A stretch of 30,473 bases of DNA, from assembly GCA_022539475.1 (NCBI GenBank), contig VCMS01000551.1, positions 1 to 30,473 on the forward strand, read 5' to 3'. This document shows, piece after piece, positions 1-8,922 of this stretch (the first letter of the stretch is position 1; each line of letters opens with the position of its first letter). The position numbers were made by a program, and so were the translations under genes. The notes below the pieces were generated by a model. It saw nothing but the letters and a program-made list of their open reading frames with translations. It was not told the DNA's origin and did no database searches. Source of the stretch: Gracilaria domingensis (Eukaryota > Rhodophyta > Florideophyceae > Gracilariales > Gracilariaceae).

Positions 1-485
1 CAACGCCGCGCGACTTCGTATACTTTGACCCATGGATTTGGGGAGGTAATTGTCGCCGCTGAGGCGGCTGGTCGCCGCCGAGAGGAGCGATATATCCCGG
101 AAGGGCAACCGCGTGGGTTCGTATACGTCGACGATGACGGTGATGACCTGCAGAGGGAGGAAGTCCATGGAAGAGGGAGCCCAGTGGGGTTGCCTCGGAG
201 CCCGACGCTACGGGAGATGACGACGAGTCGTGATCGTTGACCCACCCGCTGGTAGCGGCTCCCGCTCCGACCGGGCCCGTGGGCTCAGGATGTAGCATCC
301 GCCGTGGGCGGCAGTTCTTCTCTCACTCCGCGAGCGGCGGTCATTCGCGACTTCCTTCGAGGCGTGGGAGTGGCCGTTCCGATACGGTGACCGACGAGTC
401 GGAGTTGCAAGCAATAGCGGCACAGCGCTTCTCCGGGGCTCCCGGTAGTGGGGGCACCCCAGGTGCTGGACCGTCCGGCGCGTAA
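1..485 (+). pseudogene. Copy A antisense gene, C-terminal fragment
   Basis: This is the 3' end of the antisense gene of retrotransposon copy A, cut by the window edge. It aligns with 11746-12232 of copy B: position 1 equals B 11746 and both end at the same TAA. The fragment covers the GHPRGF-like motif, the acidic Asp/Glu stretch and the Pro/Ala/Gly-rich tail. Several one-base insertions and deletions at homopolymers (for example near 40, 130 and 235) break the frame into 25-240 and 237-485. These may be consensus errors near a contig end rather than true decay. It runs opposite to gag-pol. Function unknown. Confidence 0.7.
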
Positions 486-993
486 TTCCCCGGCTCGCGA
501 TCCCCGACGGGCTACGGTAGTCCGCGATAGACCCCGATGATGAGGGGCGACTCAATAGTTAGAGGTAAACTTCTCCAGCCGTGCTGGCTTGGCTCAAACT
601 CTTCGTCTTGCTCTCCCCCTTCTCAGTGGGCAATACCTCGTTTGAGGCTGTTGCGAATGGCCCACAGAGAGGGGTAACTTTTCCGCACAAGCGGCTGTAG
701 CGATAAAACTTCTTAGTCTTCCTTCCCAGTGTCCTGGCTTCTTCTCCTTCTTCTTAGGCTTCTTTCTTCTTTATCTTCTTCTCCATTGTAAGTGGCTTCC
801 GCATTTCGCGGCATGTTTGTTCAGCAAAAAGCTGTCCGCTTAGAGCGGCCTGGTCCGCCTGAGGCGGCTAAGTGATCTCAAGTTAACTTAGTTGCATCCG
901 CTTGACGCGGCATATTCTTGCGTAATGCAATACTGTCCGCATGAGGCGGCATATTCCGTCCGAGACGGCTGCGCTCAATAGGAACGTGGGTGG
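486..993. other. Copy A spacer between convergent genes
   Basis: Non-coding spacer between the antisense gene stop and the pol stop (994). It holds a pyrimidine-rich + strand tract (about 709-785), which is purine-rich in the element sense, and a cluster of short stem-loops at 799-968. No ORF here is conserved with copy C. Copy B 12233-12740 is nearly identical. Confidence 0.7.
799..968. repeat. Stem-loop cluster, CCGC-N5-GCGG type (copy A)
   Basis: Five short palindromes of the form CCGC-N5-GCGG plus one CCGT-N5-ACGG lie in about 170 bp. The first is at 799-811 and the last at 956-968. Most are followed by CAT or CT. Loops differ (ATTTC, TTAGA, CTGAG, TTGAC, ATGAG, CCGAG) while the stems stay paired. 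A related CCGC-N4-GCGG lies just upstream near 683-694. Confidence 0.75.
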
Positions 994-1200
994 TCAACCC
1001 ACTTGGGCCTTGTCCAGCGTAGCCGGTATCGGTGTCCGTGTGCGACGGTGGTACTGCAAGACCTTCGAGCGAGGCAAGTGCTCAATGGACTCGTGCGTAT
1101 CCTCTGAGAGGCGTAGCCGTACAACGGACTCGATACAGTAGTTCCCCGTCAGGGGCGTAGCCGTGACTTACCAGACGGTCAATGACATATTCCTCATCGA
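994..1200 (-). pseudogene. Copy A pol 3' end, frameshifted chromodomain
   Basis: The last part of pol, encoding the chromodomain that in related elements binds modified histone tails and targets integration. Compared with intact copy B (12741-12944), copy A lacks single bases near 1108 and 1120, so the frame is lost after the YRVR motif. The original stop aligns with the TCA at 994-996. The nucleotide sequence is otherwise almost identical to B, so the breaks are recent or are consensus errors. Confidence 0.75.
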
Positions 1201-3959
1201 GAACACTCCGCTCTGTGTGCGGCTTGCTTGAAGAATCCTCTTTCGAGGCGTAGTCGTCGCTTCTCCGTCGTGGGCATCGTCGTTCGTGATCGGCTTCCGT
1301 CCTGACGGCAGTACATCCTGTACGCCAGGCTTGGTCTTCGTGACCATGGTACTTTCCTGACCACCATGCTTCCAGATTCCTGGTTCTTCTCCCCATGCTG
1401 CTGGGCTGTGACCGTGCTTCGGTCTTCTCGAATAGCGAGCTTCCGGCGTTCCGGCACAATCTCCCGTTGCGACGGTGAACGGTCCGCAGAGCGGTGAGCC
1501 AGCGAGTGGTGTTCTGGCACGTGCCGTGGCGGCGGTTCGCCGCGCGCTGCGGTTTGCGACACATGCGCCTTTGCATGGCTGTCAAGAGCCGATTCAAATT
1601 GGGAATTTTTTGAACCGTTTTTAGACGGCGCCAGGTCTGTGGCTGGCACGTGCCCGGCTTGCGCACTGTAATCCTCGGTTGGAGGCGGATCTCCTACGGA
1701 GCTCGACACTTGGCGCGACGTGCACGCGTCGTCAGTGCTTGAGTGCTGCCCACTTGCTGTGGCTTGACTGTTCGCCACACTGGTGGTTGGTTCCGTCTTT
1801 TTGACGACTTTGGCACTCGGTGCTGCACCAAAATCTCCCGAAGTCGGGTCTGCCGTAACAGCACGGTTTTTTCGAACTAATTCTTCTTTCTCCGGACTTC
1901 CGGCTTTGCGATTCACCATAGTGGTGCCTTTCACCTCAGCCTTCCGTGGTAACGGCGCGTCCTTCTCTTCCGGTCTTCCGGCTGCAATCGTCACCGAGGT
2001 GGCGTCCTTCTCAGAAGGCCTCCGCGAAACTGTGCGATCCCTCCGGCTTTCCGGCTGCAAATCACGTACCACATCGGTACTGTGTTCCCGTTCTTGGGCC
2101 TGCAAGCGTAACTCCGTTCGCGACGGCGGTGGTGAGCGAGATTGATCTTCCTCTTCTTGAGGCTTCCGCGGTAGCTGCGCGTCGTTCTCTTCTTTCCGGC
2201 TCTCCGGCTGTGTGTCGCGCGTTGACGTGCATTCATCACGACTTGCGTGCGATACAGAGGCCTGCGAAGGCGACTCCGTCGACGACGGCGACAGCGACAA
2301 AGAGCGACCTGCCTCCTCCCCCTCCTCAGTGGGAGTGTCGGGGGTGGCGGCGAGTATCCCCATAGGGGCCCTTATCCGCGTGTGCACATGTTCAGCATTG
2401 GAGACCGACCTGTCAGATTCCGGCTTAGCAGGCAAATGAGCAAGTCCGCGATCCGGATGCGGCAACACAGACGGTTGAGTGCGAGTACCCGCCGCGGCGC
2501 CTGTTTCCGTTTCGACGGCTGTTTCCTTAGTGGGTGCGGTAGGGGCCGACGATGACGGTAGCGAATCCTGCGAAACAGGCTTTGGCGCAGGCGTTATGCG
2601 ATCTAGCGACAAACGCTCGTGCTCTCCCTTGACATCAAGGACAACCGTTGTGTCGGTGACAGCAATAACCCGGAACGGGCCGTCCGCGATAGGAGAAAGC
2701 TTGTGGCGCTTCTCTTTTTCAGGGTTGTAGTACTCCTTCCGTACGAAGGCAAAGCTACCTTCCCTGATCTGAAGGGCATTCTTACGCACTCTAGCGTCGA
2801 AATTCCGCTTGTATGCGGCCTGGGCCTTAGCGATATGCTGCCCAACTGTAGGGATAATGTTCTTAAGCCAGTCCTTCCAGGCGTCCCTGTGTAGACGGGG
2901 CGACGGAAACTTATCCAAAGTTGGCTGTGGCCCGATAGCCACCGAAGGTGGGACGCGTGATAGCACAAGCTCGAACGGCGAGATCCGAGTCGTGCGATGA
3001 ACCTGCGTATTGTAAGCATAAGTCACCGCATCGGTGTACTGATCCCATTCCGACGGATGCTCGGCAACAAACGTCCGCAATGCGTTGAGCATCGTGCGGT
3101 TAAAACGCTCAACCTTCCCATTACTCTGGGGATGATATGTTGTCGTAAACCAGTTTTGGATCCGCAAGATGCGGCATACGTCCTGAAAGAACTTATCCGT
3201 GAACTGCGGTCCATTATCCGATAGTAAGTCAATCGGCGGTCCGTAGACAAAAACCCAGTGAGTAACGAAAGCTTGGGCGACCGCACTAGCAGTAACCTTC
3301 TTTAAAGGCACAGTCCGTACCAGCTTAGAAAAGCGGTCGGTGATAACAAGCAAAAACCGGTTTCCCCGGCGGGTGCGAATAAACTCGCCGAGTAGATCGA
3401 TCGCCACAAACTCCAGTGGAGCCCTAGCAGGGAATAGTGCCAACTTCTTGGAATACTTATGCAGCTTGACGCGGTTCTTCGCGCAGTCAGAACATCCACG
3501 AACAGTGGCATACGCGTCGAAAGCCATTGCTGGCCAGTAAAAGTCCTTCCGTAAGGTGTAGTACAACTTCCTGCCACCAGGGTGGGCTGACAACTTCGCA
3601 TAGTGCGACAAATGCAGTACTCGTGACTGAAGTGAGTGCGGAACCACAATCTGTGGCCTGTTTCCGACAGTTCGGATTAGAAATCCTTGGTCGTTCTCGA
3701 CGAAAGGCAACTGTGCTCCACCGTTTAGACGACTACGAATCTCCGTACAAAAACGGTCGGTGTGCTGCTCCCGGATGAGTTCCACCGGCTTGATCGGTAC
3801 GAAAGAGCCCGGTTCGGGTTGCGTGTCTGACACGGCTAAAACAGCATCGTAGATGTCCCATCCTTCCGATTCTTCATTGGCATCGCTCGAGCCGTCTTCC
3901 ACGAGGAAGCACGGTATCTCCAGATCATCGACTGGCGCAGCTTCAGCCGCTGTTTCCAA
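1194..3959 (-). CDS. pol: Copy A integrase with long C-terminal tail
   Basis: Integrase half of the Pol polyprotein, which inserts the element cDNA in the nucleus. In the 921-residue ORF the HHCC finger is H119, H126, C156, C159. The catalytic triad is D188 (AIDLLGEF), D248 (SDNGPQF) and E284 (GKVERF), so D248 and E284 are 35 residues apart (D,D35E). A GPY/F module has its GPF at 427-429. Residues about 460-860 are a long, low-complexity Ser/Thr/Glu/Arg/Pro-rich tail, followed by the start of the chromodomain. The ORF start is artificial: in copy B the same frame runs on from RNase H, and A has lost one G near 3961 (GCGGAC against GCGGGAC). Further one-base losses near 1277 and 1327 break the end. 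Confidence 0.9.
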   Translation of the reverse strand: METAAEAAPVDDLEIPCFLVEDGSSDANEESEGWDIYDAVLAVSDTQPEPGSFVPIKPVELIREQHTDRFCTEIRSRLNGGAQLPFVENDQGFLIRTVGNRPQIVVPHSLQSRVLHLSHYAKLSAHPGGRKLYYTLRKDFYWPAMAFDAYATVRGCSDCAKNRVKLHKYSKKLALFPARAPLEFVAIDLLGEFIRTRRGNRFLLVITDRFSKLVRTVPLKKVTASAVAQAFVTHWVFVYGPPIDLLSDNGPQFTDKFFQDVCRILRIQNWFTTTYHPQSNGKVERFNRTMLNALRTFVAEHPSEWDQYTDAVTYAYNTQVHRTTRISPFELVLSRVPPSVAIGPQPTLDKFPSPRLHRDAWKDWLKNIIPTVGQHIAKAQAAYKRNFDARVRKNALQIREGSFAFVRKEYYNPEKEKRHKLSPIADGPFRVIAVTDTTVVLDVKGEHERLSLDRITPAPKPVSQDSLPSSSAPTAPTKETAVETETGAAAGTRTQPSVLPHPDRGLAHLPAKPESDRSVSNAEHVHTRIRAPMGILAATPDTPTEEGEEAGRSLSLSPSSTESPSQASVSHASRDECTSTRDTQPESRKEENDAQLPRKPQEEEDQSRSPPPSRTELRLQAQEREHSTDVVRDLQPESRRDRTVSRRPSEKDATSVTIAAGRPEEKDAPLPRKAEVKGTTMVNRKAGSPEKEELVRKNRAVTADPTSGDFGAAPSAKVVKKTEPTTSVANSQATASGQHSSTDDACTSRQVSSSVGDPPPTEDYSAQAGHVPATDLAPSKNGSKNSQFESALDSHAKAHVSQTAARGEPPPRHVPEHHSLAHRSADRSPSQREIVPERRKLAIREDRSTVTAQQHGEKNQESGSMVVRKVPWSRRPSLAYRMYCRQDGSRSRTTMPTTEKRRLRLERGFFKQAAHRAECSR
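1881..2219 (-). repeat. Degenerate repeats in integrase tail (copy A)
   Basis: Four imperfect copies of a roughly 35-50 bp unit, each with CCGG...TCCGG on the + strand, lie near 1881-1917, 1961-1995, 2036-2066 and 2185-2219. In the protein they give variations on QPESRKE...LPRK (for example QPESRKEENDAQLPRKP, QPESRRDRTVSRRP, GRPEEKDAPLPRK). The charged, disordered repeat probably grew by slippage. The same array is at 13632-13970. Confidence 0.6.
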
Positions 3960-6406
3960 GCGGACAGTGCATCACCCTGAGTGTTCAGGATTCCTTTCTT
4001 GTAACGGATTTCGAAGTCGAATTCCGACAAGCGAAGTCTCCACCGCATCAAGCGGCCAGATGGCTCTGCTATAGAGAGTAGCCAGCGTAATGCCGAATGA
4101 TCGGTATGAACAATGAAGCGGGTCCCCATAAGATATGGCCGCAATGTCTGTAACGCCCAGACAACTGCCAAGCACTCCTTCTCGGATACCGAGTAATTCC
4201 TCTCGTGAACGTTGAGGCTCCTTGACCAATACCCAATTGGCAATCGCTCGCCATCATTGGTGGTCTGGAATAGGGCACAGCCGACTTGGTAGTCGCTCGC
4301 ATCCGTATCTACTGTATATGGCAAACCAGCCCTAGGCAGGGATAAAACAGGTGGCGATGTCACCGCGTCCACGAGCGACGAGAAAGCCGCGACCTTGCGG
4401 TCGTCGAATTCTTCCAGATCGACTGGCTGTCCTTTGCGAAGAAGCTCGTTCAGAGGTGCAGCGATATCCGCGAAGTTCGGAATGAAGCGGCGATACACAT
4501 TGCACAAGCCGAGAAAAGATCGGAGTTCCGTCTGCGTCCTCGGATGCTCAGCCTCTTTGAGGGATTTCACGCGTACTTCGTCAATCGAAAGCCGTCCCGG
4601 ACGGATAACATGGCCGAGATACCTGACCGTTTCGGTAAAGAACTCACACTTCTTGAGCTTGAGCGTAATGCCTGCATCGCGTAGGACTCGCATCACATCC
4701 CGTACGTGGGTCAAGTGCTCATCCAGGTTGCTGGAGTAGACAATGATGTCATCCAGGTATACCAGGCAAGTCTTCCACTTGAAGCGGGCTAGCAAAATAT
4801 CCACAGCTCGTTGAAAGGTGGCTGGCGCGTTCGTTAACCCAAAGGGCATCCGATTGAATCGGTACAATCCTTCATGACAAACGAAGGCTGTCTTGTCACG
4901 ATCCTCAGCCCTCACGGGAACTTGCCAATAGCCCCAATTCGCATCTAGGGTTGTGAACACTTTCGCGTCGCCCAACGAATCGATGCATTCATCTATTCGT
5001 GGGATAGGATATACATCCTTGACTGTAGCCGCGTTTAGCTTGCGGTAATCGATGCAAAATCGCCAAGACCCATCAGCTTTGGGCGCGAGCACCACCGGCG
5101 ATGCCCAAGGTGACTGAGCCGGCTCGATAACTCCAGCGCGGAGCATCTTCTCAACTTGAGCTTTCTCCTCCTGCCGAGCTGCCGGTCCCGCCCTGTAAGG
5201 GTGTTGCGAAATGGGCCGAGTATTCGGTAGCAAATCAATCCGATGTTCGGTAATACCAATCTTACCCAGTGTGCCATCCCACATGGGCGTGAACTCCTCA
5301 AGCATGTGCCGCAATTTATCGCGGTGAGTCTCTGGGACATGTTCAAGATCCAGAGACTCCAGTTCCTGTACTGCCTTATCCTTCGTGTCAGCAGCACTCA
5401 GGTCCTTATCATTACTGCCCGACGAGGTCGGCATCGCTTCCTTCGACAGGCTGCGGTTATTCGCATCCGACGAAGTCGGCGTAGCATCTCCCGACGAACT
5501 GTTCGGTCCAGTATTCGGTTCGGAATTGTTCCGTTCCGCCTCCCCCTCCTCCGCTTCGACGATTCCGAGAACCTCGGCAATAGAAACCTGAGTAGGCACT
5601 ATAGCCGCAGGGTGCGAAAGCAACGAACCAATAACTTGGTTCCTAACCAACCGTTGAGGAAAACGGCTGAAGTTCGCAACCAGCACCTGAAAGGGCTGCT
5701 CGGGTTCGACGAAAACAATCCCATTAGCGAGGGCAAGCTGATGCTTCTCCTGTAACGCAGGCAACGGTTGTACCGTTTGTAAGCCACATTGTGGGGACGT
5801 CACAGTAACCCAGACCTGTGATTCAGGCGGGATGGAAATAGGCCGAGCTACTCGGAGCTTTGTAGACTTCCGTTCATCGGCTGTAGGCTTCTGTGCCGCA
5901 GGCAAAGGGACTTGCTTCTTCAGAGCCCGGCGTAGGGGACGCCGAACGATCGGTAGAGTAGTCCCATCTTCCATTTCGATGGTTCGCTTCCGCGGTCGAA
6001 TTGCATCGACGAAGCGGTCACAGAAGTCGCAGCCGAGGATAACCGGCGCAGCGAGTTGCTTGCAAACCAAGAAATCGAGCTTCGCCACGTAGCGGCCAAG
6101 CCTGACGAGCAGGTCTATTACTCCCACAGTCGAGAGTGGCCGATTGTTCGCATCCGCTATATCAATCTGCGGCGCCGCACGAACGCGAGACCGCAAGTGC
6201 GGCGGAATCATCGATTCAAGCAAGAAATTTGGCCCAGCTCCTGTATCGAGCACGGACAACTGCCGAACCATGTACTGGTCGGAAACACCCAGGTCGGCGT
6301 AAACTTTGTAGTTACGTTTCGCCATGACCAGGACTCTATCCGGGAACCGGCTGTTCTTAGACCGTATCCACGGGCGACGCAAGACACCAAGGTGCTCAGA
6401 GTCCAC
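3836..6406 (-). CDS. pol: Copy A Pol: protease, reverse transcriptase, RNase H
   Basis: Copies element RNA into DNA in the cytoplasmic particle. Aspartic protease: DTG at residues 54-56 and ILGCDF at 123-128. An acidic linker (about 280-350) holds a near-duplicated stretch containing PTSSDANNRS and PTSSGSNDKD. Reverse transcriptase spans about 385-605: first catalytic Asp in TTLDAN (D488), MPFGLTNAP at 520-528, and YLDD at 550-553. RNase H spans about 695-815 with D700/D702 (VDTDAS), E744 (SEKEC), D769 (HTDH) and D812 (QGDA). The first codon used here is GTG, but the frame is open upstream to and past the gag stop at 6523, so translation as a Gag-Pol fusion fits better. True homology ends near 3960, where one missing base separates it from integrase; the last 40 residues are out of frame. 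Confidence 0.92.
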   Translation of the reverse strand: MDSEHLGVLRRPWIRSKNSRFPDRVLVMAKRNYKVYADLGVSDQYMVRQLSVLDTGAGPNFLLESMIPPHLRSRVRAAPQIDIADANNRPLSTVGVIDLLVRLGRYVAKLDFLVCKQLAAPVILGCDFCDRFVDAIRPRKRTIEMEDGTTLPIVRRPLRRALKKQVPLPAAQKPTADERKSTKLRVARPISIPPESQVWVTVTSPQCGLQTVQPLPALQEKHQLALANGIVFVEPEQPFQVLVANFSRFPQRLVRNQVIGSLLSHPAAIVPTQVSIAEVLGIVEAEEGEAERNNSEPNTGPNSSSGDATPTSSDANNRSLSKEAMPTSSGSNDKDLSAADTKDKAVQELESLDLEHVPETHRDKLRHMLEEFTPMWDGTLGKIGITEHRIDLLPNTRPISQHPYRAGPAARQEEKAQVEKMLRAGVIEPAQSPWASPVVLAPKADGSWRFCIDYRKLNAATVKDVYPIPRIDECIDSLGDAKVFTTLDANWGYWQVPVRAEDRDKTAFVCHEGLYRFNRMPFGLTNAPATFQRAVDILLARFKWKTCLVYLDDIIVYSSNLDEHLTHVRDVMRVLRDAGITLKLKKCEFFTETVRYLGHVIRPGRLSIDEVRVKSLKEAEHPRTQTELRSFLGLCNVYRRFIPNFADIAAPLNELLRKGQPVDLEEFDDRKVAAFSSLVDAVTSPPVLSLPRAGLPYTVDTDASDYQVGCALFQTTNDGERLPIGYWSRSLNVHERNYSVSEKECLAVVWALQTLRPYLMGTRFIVHTDHSALRWLLSIAEPSGRLMRWRLRLSEFDFEIRYKKGILNTQGDALSAWKQRLKLRQSMIWRYRASSWKTARAMPMKNRKDGTSTMLF

Positions 6407-6522
6407 GTCTGTAGTGCCCAGTTTCCTCGAAAGGATTGTGACCGGGGAGCGAGGCTTCTCAGCCTCAGGCGCACTAAACCCCGTCGCTGGGGGCGCCTCT
6501 CCATTGCTGGAGGCTCCCTTGC

Positions 6523-6534
6523 TCAGTTTTTCTG
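6523..6534 (-). promoter_or_regulatory. Candidate -1 frameshift site at gag stop
   Basis: In element sense the gag frame ends CAG AAA AAC TGA. The pol frame is -1 to it (gag codons start at coordinates divisible by 3, pol codons at remainder 1) and has no stop from this point through the protease. The G AAA AAC heptamer resembles the A AAA AAC slippery type but is not a perfect X XXY YYZ. The relation of the two frames is seen directly; slippage here is inference. Confidence 0.55.
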
Positions 6535-8136
6535 AGCGTCGCCGCCAATCTGCGAAGGTTGCGATTCCGCAGGGGCGGCTACAGTTTCACCATTCGATGG
6601 CACCGTTTCCTGGTTTCCAGGCTGAGTCTCCGCCTTCGCACGAAGGTACGATTTGTCCGGAACACGTTCCCGCTCGGCGGGCGTCAACGACTCATACTGA
6701 GGCACTATCTTCGCCATATCCCGTATGGGCATTAAGCAATTCGGAGCGATGTGCCCTGGCCTGTAACAGGTATGACAAATAAGGAGACGAAGAAGATCCG
6801 CGTTGGGCGGCCGGCGCTCCTGTCGAGGAGGATACGGGTCCCTCCATCCAGGGCGTTGGCTTCGATATCCGCCAGAGTGCGGCACGGGCAATGCCGGGAC
6901 TTGACGTCCGGCGTACAGAGCGGGGTCTGCGTCCACTGTAGACTGCTCCGTCGTCGACAGCAATTCCGAACTCGGCATTGAACCATCGTCCTGTAACAGG
7001 TGTAGGTTATCATAACCCCCTTGAACAGAACCTCGCGAGTGAGGCAGTGAGGAGTCTCGGCCTTCTACATGAAGGAGTCGGCGCGTGCGCGTCTTGATAC
7101 CAGCGCGTGCTCGAGCTGCATCTCCCTCAGCTTGGGCAAATTGAACGAGTTCCAGATAGGTAATCCGGCGTTTGTTCTCCCGATAATGGGCTACCAACGT
7201 CCGAACTGATCGGTCCAGTCCATCAACAAACATCGTACACCGCTCGGCTGCGGAAAACACGTTGCCACATCTGTGGAAAGCCTTATTGAGGCGGGTCGAA
7301 TAAACGGTTTCCGACTCTTCGGCTCCTTGCTTCGTGTCTCGTAGCGCGAGTATGGCACCTTGTATCGCATTGCCTGTCGCGTAAGAGCGCAGGAGATATT
7401 GTACCGCTTCCGGCCAGCACGTAACTCCTCCTTTGGAGGCGCGAGACGACCCACGAACCGAATTGAATTGATCTTCGGCTACACCCGTCAAAAAGTACGG
7501 CAGCGCGATGTAGGCCTGTGCCTCACTCATCCGAAGTACATCGGCTTCCGCTACGAAGCGGCTGAGAAAATCCAAGACAAGAATTGGATCTTCCCCAGAG
7601 AACTTGTGGGGCTTTAGCGTGAGCTCCATTTGTCGGAGATGATTTCGCACTTTGCCAGTCCCACGTGGGGTCCTCTGTGGCGTCGTGTCATCAAGCCGAT
7701 AATATCGGTAAGATAGTAGCTTCCGATACAGTAAGTTTGTCGGCTTCAACTCCTTCAATCCGAGGTGTCTCCGTCCTTTCGTACGGCCTCGTGCAACACC
7801 AGAAGTGGCTTCAGTAGCCCGCGAACGGGATGCACGATAGCGAGAGCGCTCTTCCGCGCTGTCCGAAGAGTCGGTAGACGATCCCTTTTTGGGTCCCTCC
7901 TCATCAGAAGAGGATGAAGAAGACGAGTCAGACTCAACCTTGACCTTCTTCTTTGCCGGACGATCCCCGGAACGGCGCGAGTGCTGAGAACCCTCAGAAA
8001 CCGGGGCTCCCGGCGCAACAGCATCAGATACGATGATTTGCTCGACCGTCTCCAGACGGGTAGCCAGGCGGTTCAGGCGTGCGGCAGCCTGCTCGTGCAG
8101 ACCAGCCGACACCTGTCGGTGTTCCATAATCTGGTT
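6523..8136 (-). CDS. gag: Copy A Gag, 5'-truncated
   Basis: Structural protein that forms the virus-like particle and packages element RNA. The frame is open from 8430 to the TGA at 6523-6525, but identity with copy B stops at 8136, so residues coded by 8137-8430 are read-through of flanking DNA. Visible parts are a coiled N-terminal region (VSAGLHEQAA), a basic/acidic Ser-rich linker with KKKVKVESDSS, the retrotransposon-Gag capsid-like domain beginning near KFSGEDPILVLDF, and one zinc knuckle C-x2-C-x4-H-x4-C (CHTCYRPGHIAPNC, 6736-6777). The real start codon lies in the lost part; B shows it (20625). The protein is not functional as it stands, because its own promoter, PBS and N-terminus are missing. 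Confidence 0.88.
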   Translation of the reverse strand, partial: NQIMEHRQVSAGLHEQAAARLNRLATRLETVEQIIVSDAVAPGAPVSEGSQHSRRSGDRPAKKKVKVESDSSSSSSSDEEGPKKGSSTDSSDSAEERSRYRASRSRATEATSGVARGRTKGRRHLGLKELKPTNLLYRKLLSYRYYRLDDTTPQRTPRGTGKVRNHLRQMELTLKPHKFSGEDPILVLDFLSRFVAEADVLRMSEAQAYIALPYFLTGVAEDQFNSVRGSSRASKGGVTCWPEAVQYLLRSYATGNAIQGAILALRDTKQGAEESETVYSTRLNKAFHRCGNVFSAAERCTMFVDGLDRSVRTLVAHYRENKRRITYLELVQFAQAEGDAARARAGIKTRTRRLLHVEGRDSSLPHSRGSVQGGYDNLHLLQDDGSMPSSELLSTTEQSTVDADPALYAGRQVPALPVPHSGGYRSQRPGWRDPYPPRQERRPPNADLLRLLICHTCYRPGHIAPNCLMPIRDMAKIVPQYESLTPAERERVPDKSYLRAKAETQPGNQETVPSNGETVAAPAESQPSQIGGDAQKN

Positions 8137-8140
8137 ACAT
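8130..8140. other. Truncation junction of copy A
   Basis: Copy A and the right half of B are alike through ATAATCTGGTT (A to 8136). After that, A changes to unrelated, more AT-rich DNA while B continues through gag, leader and LTR. No short direct repeat or LTR end is seen at the join, so it looks like a deletion, recombination or assembly breakpoint. Confidence 0.75.
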
Positions 8141-8158
8141 GTTTTCGCAGACTCTTGA

Positions 8159-8697
8159 ATGGCCTCGACGAGACAAAAGCTCATTGAATGCATAGAAGGC
8201 AAAGAGCTCGACCAGGAACAAGAAGATCCGTGAACAGAACATATAGCCCTATTGTTTAATGATGGGCTATTTAAGCCGGTGGCGGTTAGCGTTCTAGCTA
8301 AAGGTGTCACATTGAGTGATATAAGTAGTCTAAATCCGGCCTTAAGACCACATATTCGGGATCTAGAAACGCTGAAACGTAAGTATGGCGCATTTAAAAG
8401 TGAATACGGAACTGCGTTGACCCGGTACAAAGCTTCGGGGCAAGGCGATCTAGACGCGTTTGTAGAACTTGCAAATGGAAGGAGCTACATAATGTATGCC
8501 TTCTGTTTTTTGAAGGTATATCCAGCTCCGGAACCCCTTGCGACACGTGCATTAGCTTTAGATACACGAAGGAAAGAAGGTGTGGGAACTCCTCTTCGTG
8601 GATATGCTTTGGAGGAAGGGATACTTGGCAGCCGCGAGCAAAGCGGCAAAAAGTTTCGGGAATGGAATCCAGTCATTCTGGAGTGGAAAGCTTTATA
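8159..8697 (+). pseudogene. Unknown ORF, interrupted, in flank between A and B
   Basis: From an ATG at 8159 the + frame reads 24 codons to a TGA at 8231-8233, then stays open to the TAA at 8695-8697. The segment after the stop would give a protein with ALRPHIRDLETLKRKY, KASGQGDLDAF and ALALDTRRKEG. The spacing of LKRKY and SGQG recalls SANT/Myb-like DNA-binding proteins that accompany some DNA transposons, but I do not recognise a family with confidence. The TGA could replace a Trp codon, or the gene could be spliced. Base composition is clearly lower in G+C than the retrotransposons around it, so it is host or other-transposon DNA. Confidence 0.4.
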
Positions 8698-8922
8698 ACC
8701 GCATTGAAACCTCACAACCCTGAGGTGGCTAAAGAGTTTGAAGAGGCGGAGCGAGACAAAATGCGGTTTAAAGCCTATGAAGCTGACGCGAGATTTACAA
8801 AAGCAACTGTAGAAGCCATTGCAGCTGTACGAGCACAAATGGAGAAGGCAGATGACGATGTAGAACGTAGTGTTCTACAGAATAGTTTGCGGCGCTTGCT
8901 TGCCAAGCTGGGCAACAAGTAA
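8662..8922 (+). CDS. Small coiled-coil-like hypothetical protein
   Basis: An 86-codon ORF from ATG 8662 to TAA 8920-8922, overlapping the previous ORF in another frame. It is rich in Glu, Lys and Ala with a helical look (EEAERDKMRFKAYEADARF, AAVRAQMEKADDDVERSVL). It may be the C-terminal exon of the same gene joined by a frameshift or splice, since proteins with an N-terminal SANT-like domain often end in such a helix. No function can be given. An AATAAA at 9175-9180 could serve as poly(A) signal. Confidence 0.4.
   Translation: MESSHSGVESFITALKPHNPEVAKEFEEAERDKMRFKAYEADARFTKATVEAIAAVRAQMEKADDDVERSVLQNSLRRLLAKLGNK

Noticed and set aside
799..968. CRISPR-like array
   Set aside because: The repeats are short imperfect palindromes with irregular spacing in a eukaryotic retroelement; there are no equal-length spacers.
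1783..2555. + strand ORFs inside the integrase tail, repeated in copy B
   Set aside because: They are shadows of a low-complexity minus-strand coding region. They recur in B only because the copies are almost identical, and C keeps none.
5243..5755. 170-codon + strand ORF inside protease/linker
   Set aside because: It lies fully opposite the better supported pol frame with its catalytic motifs.
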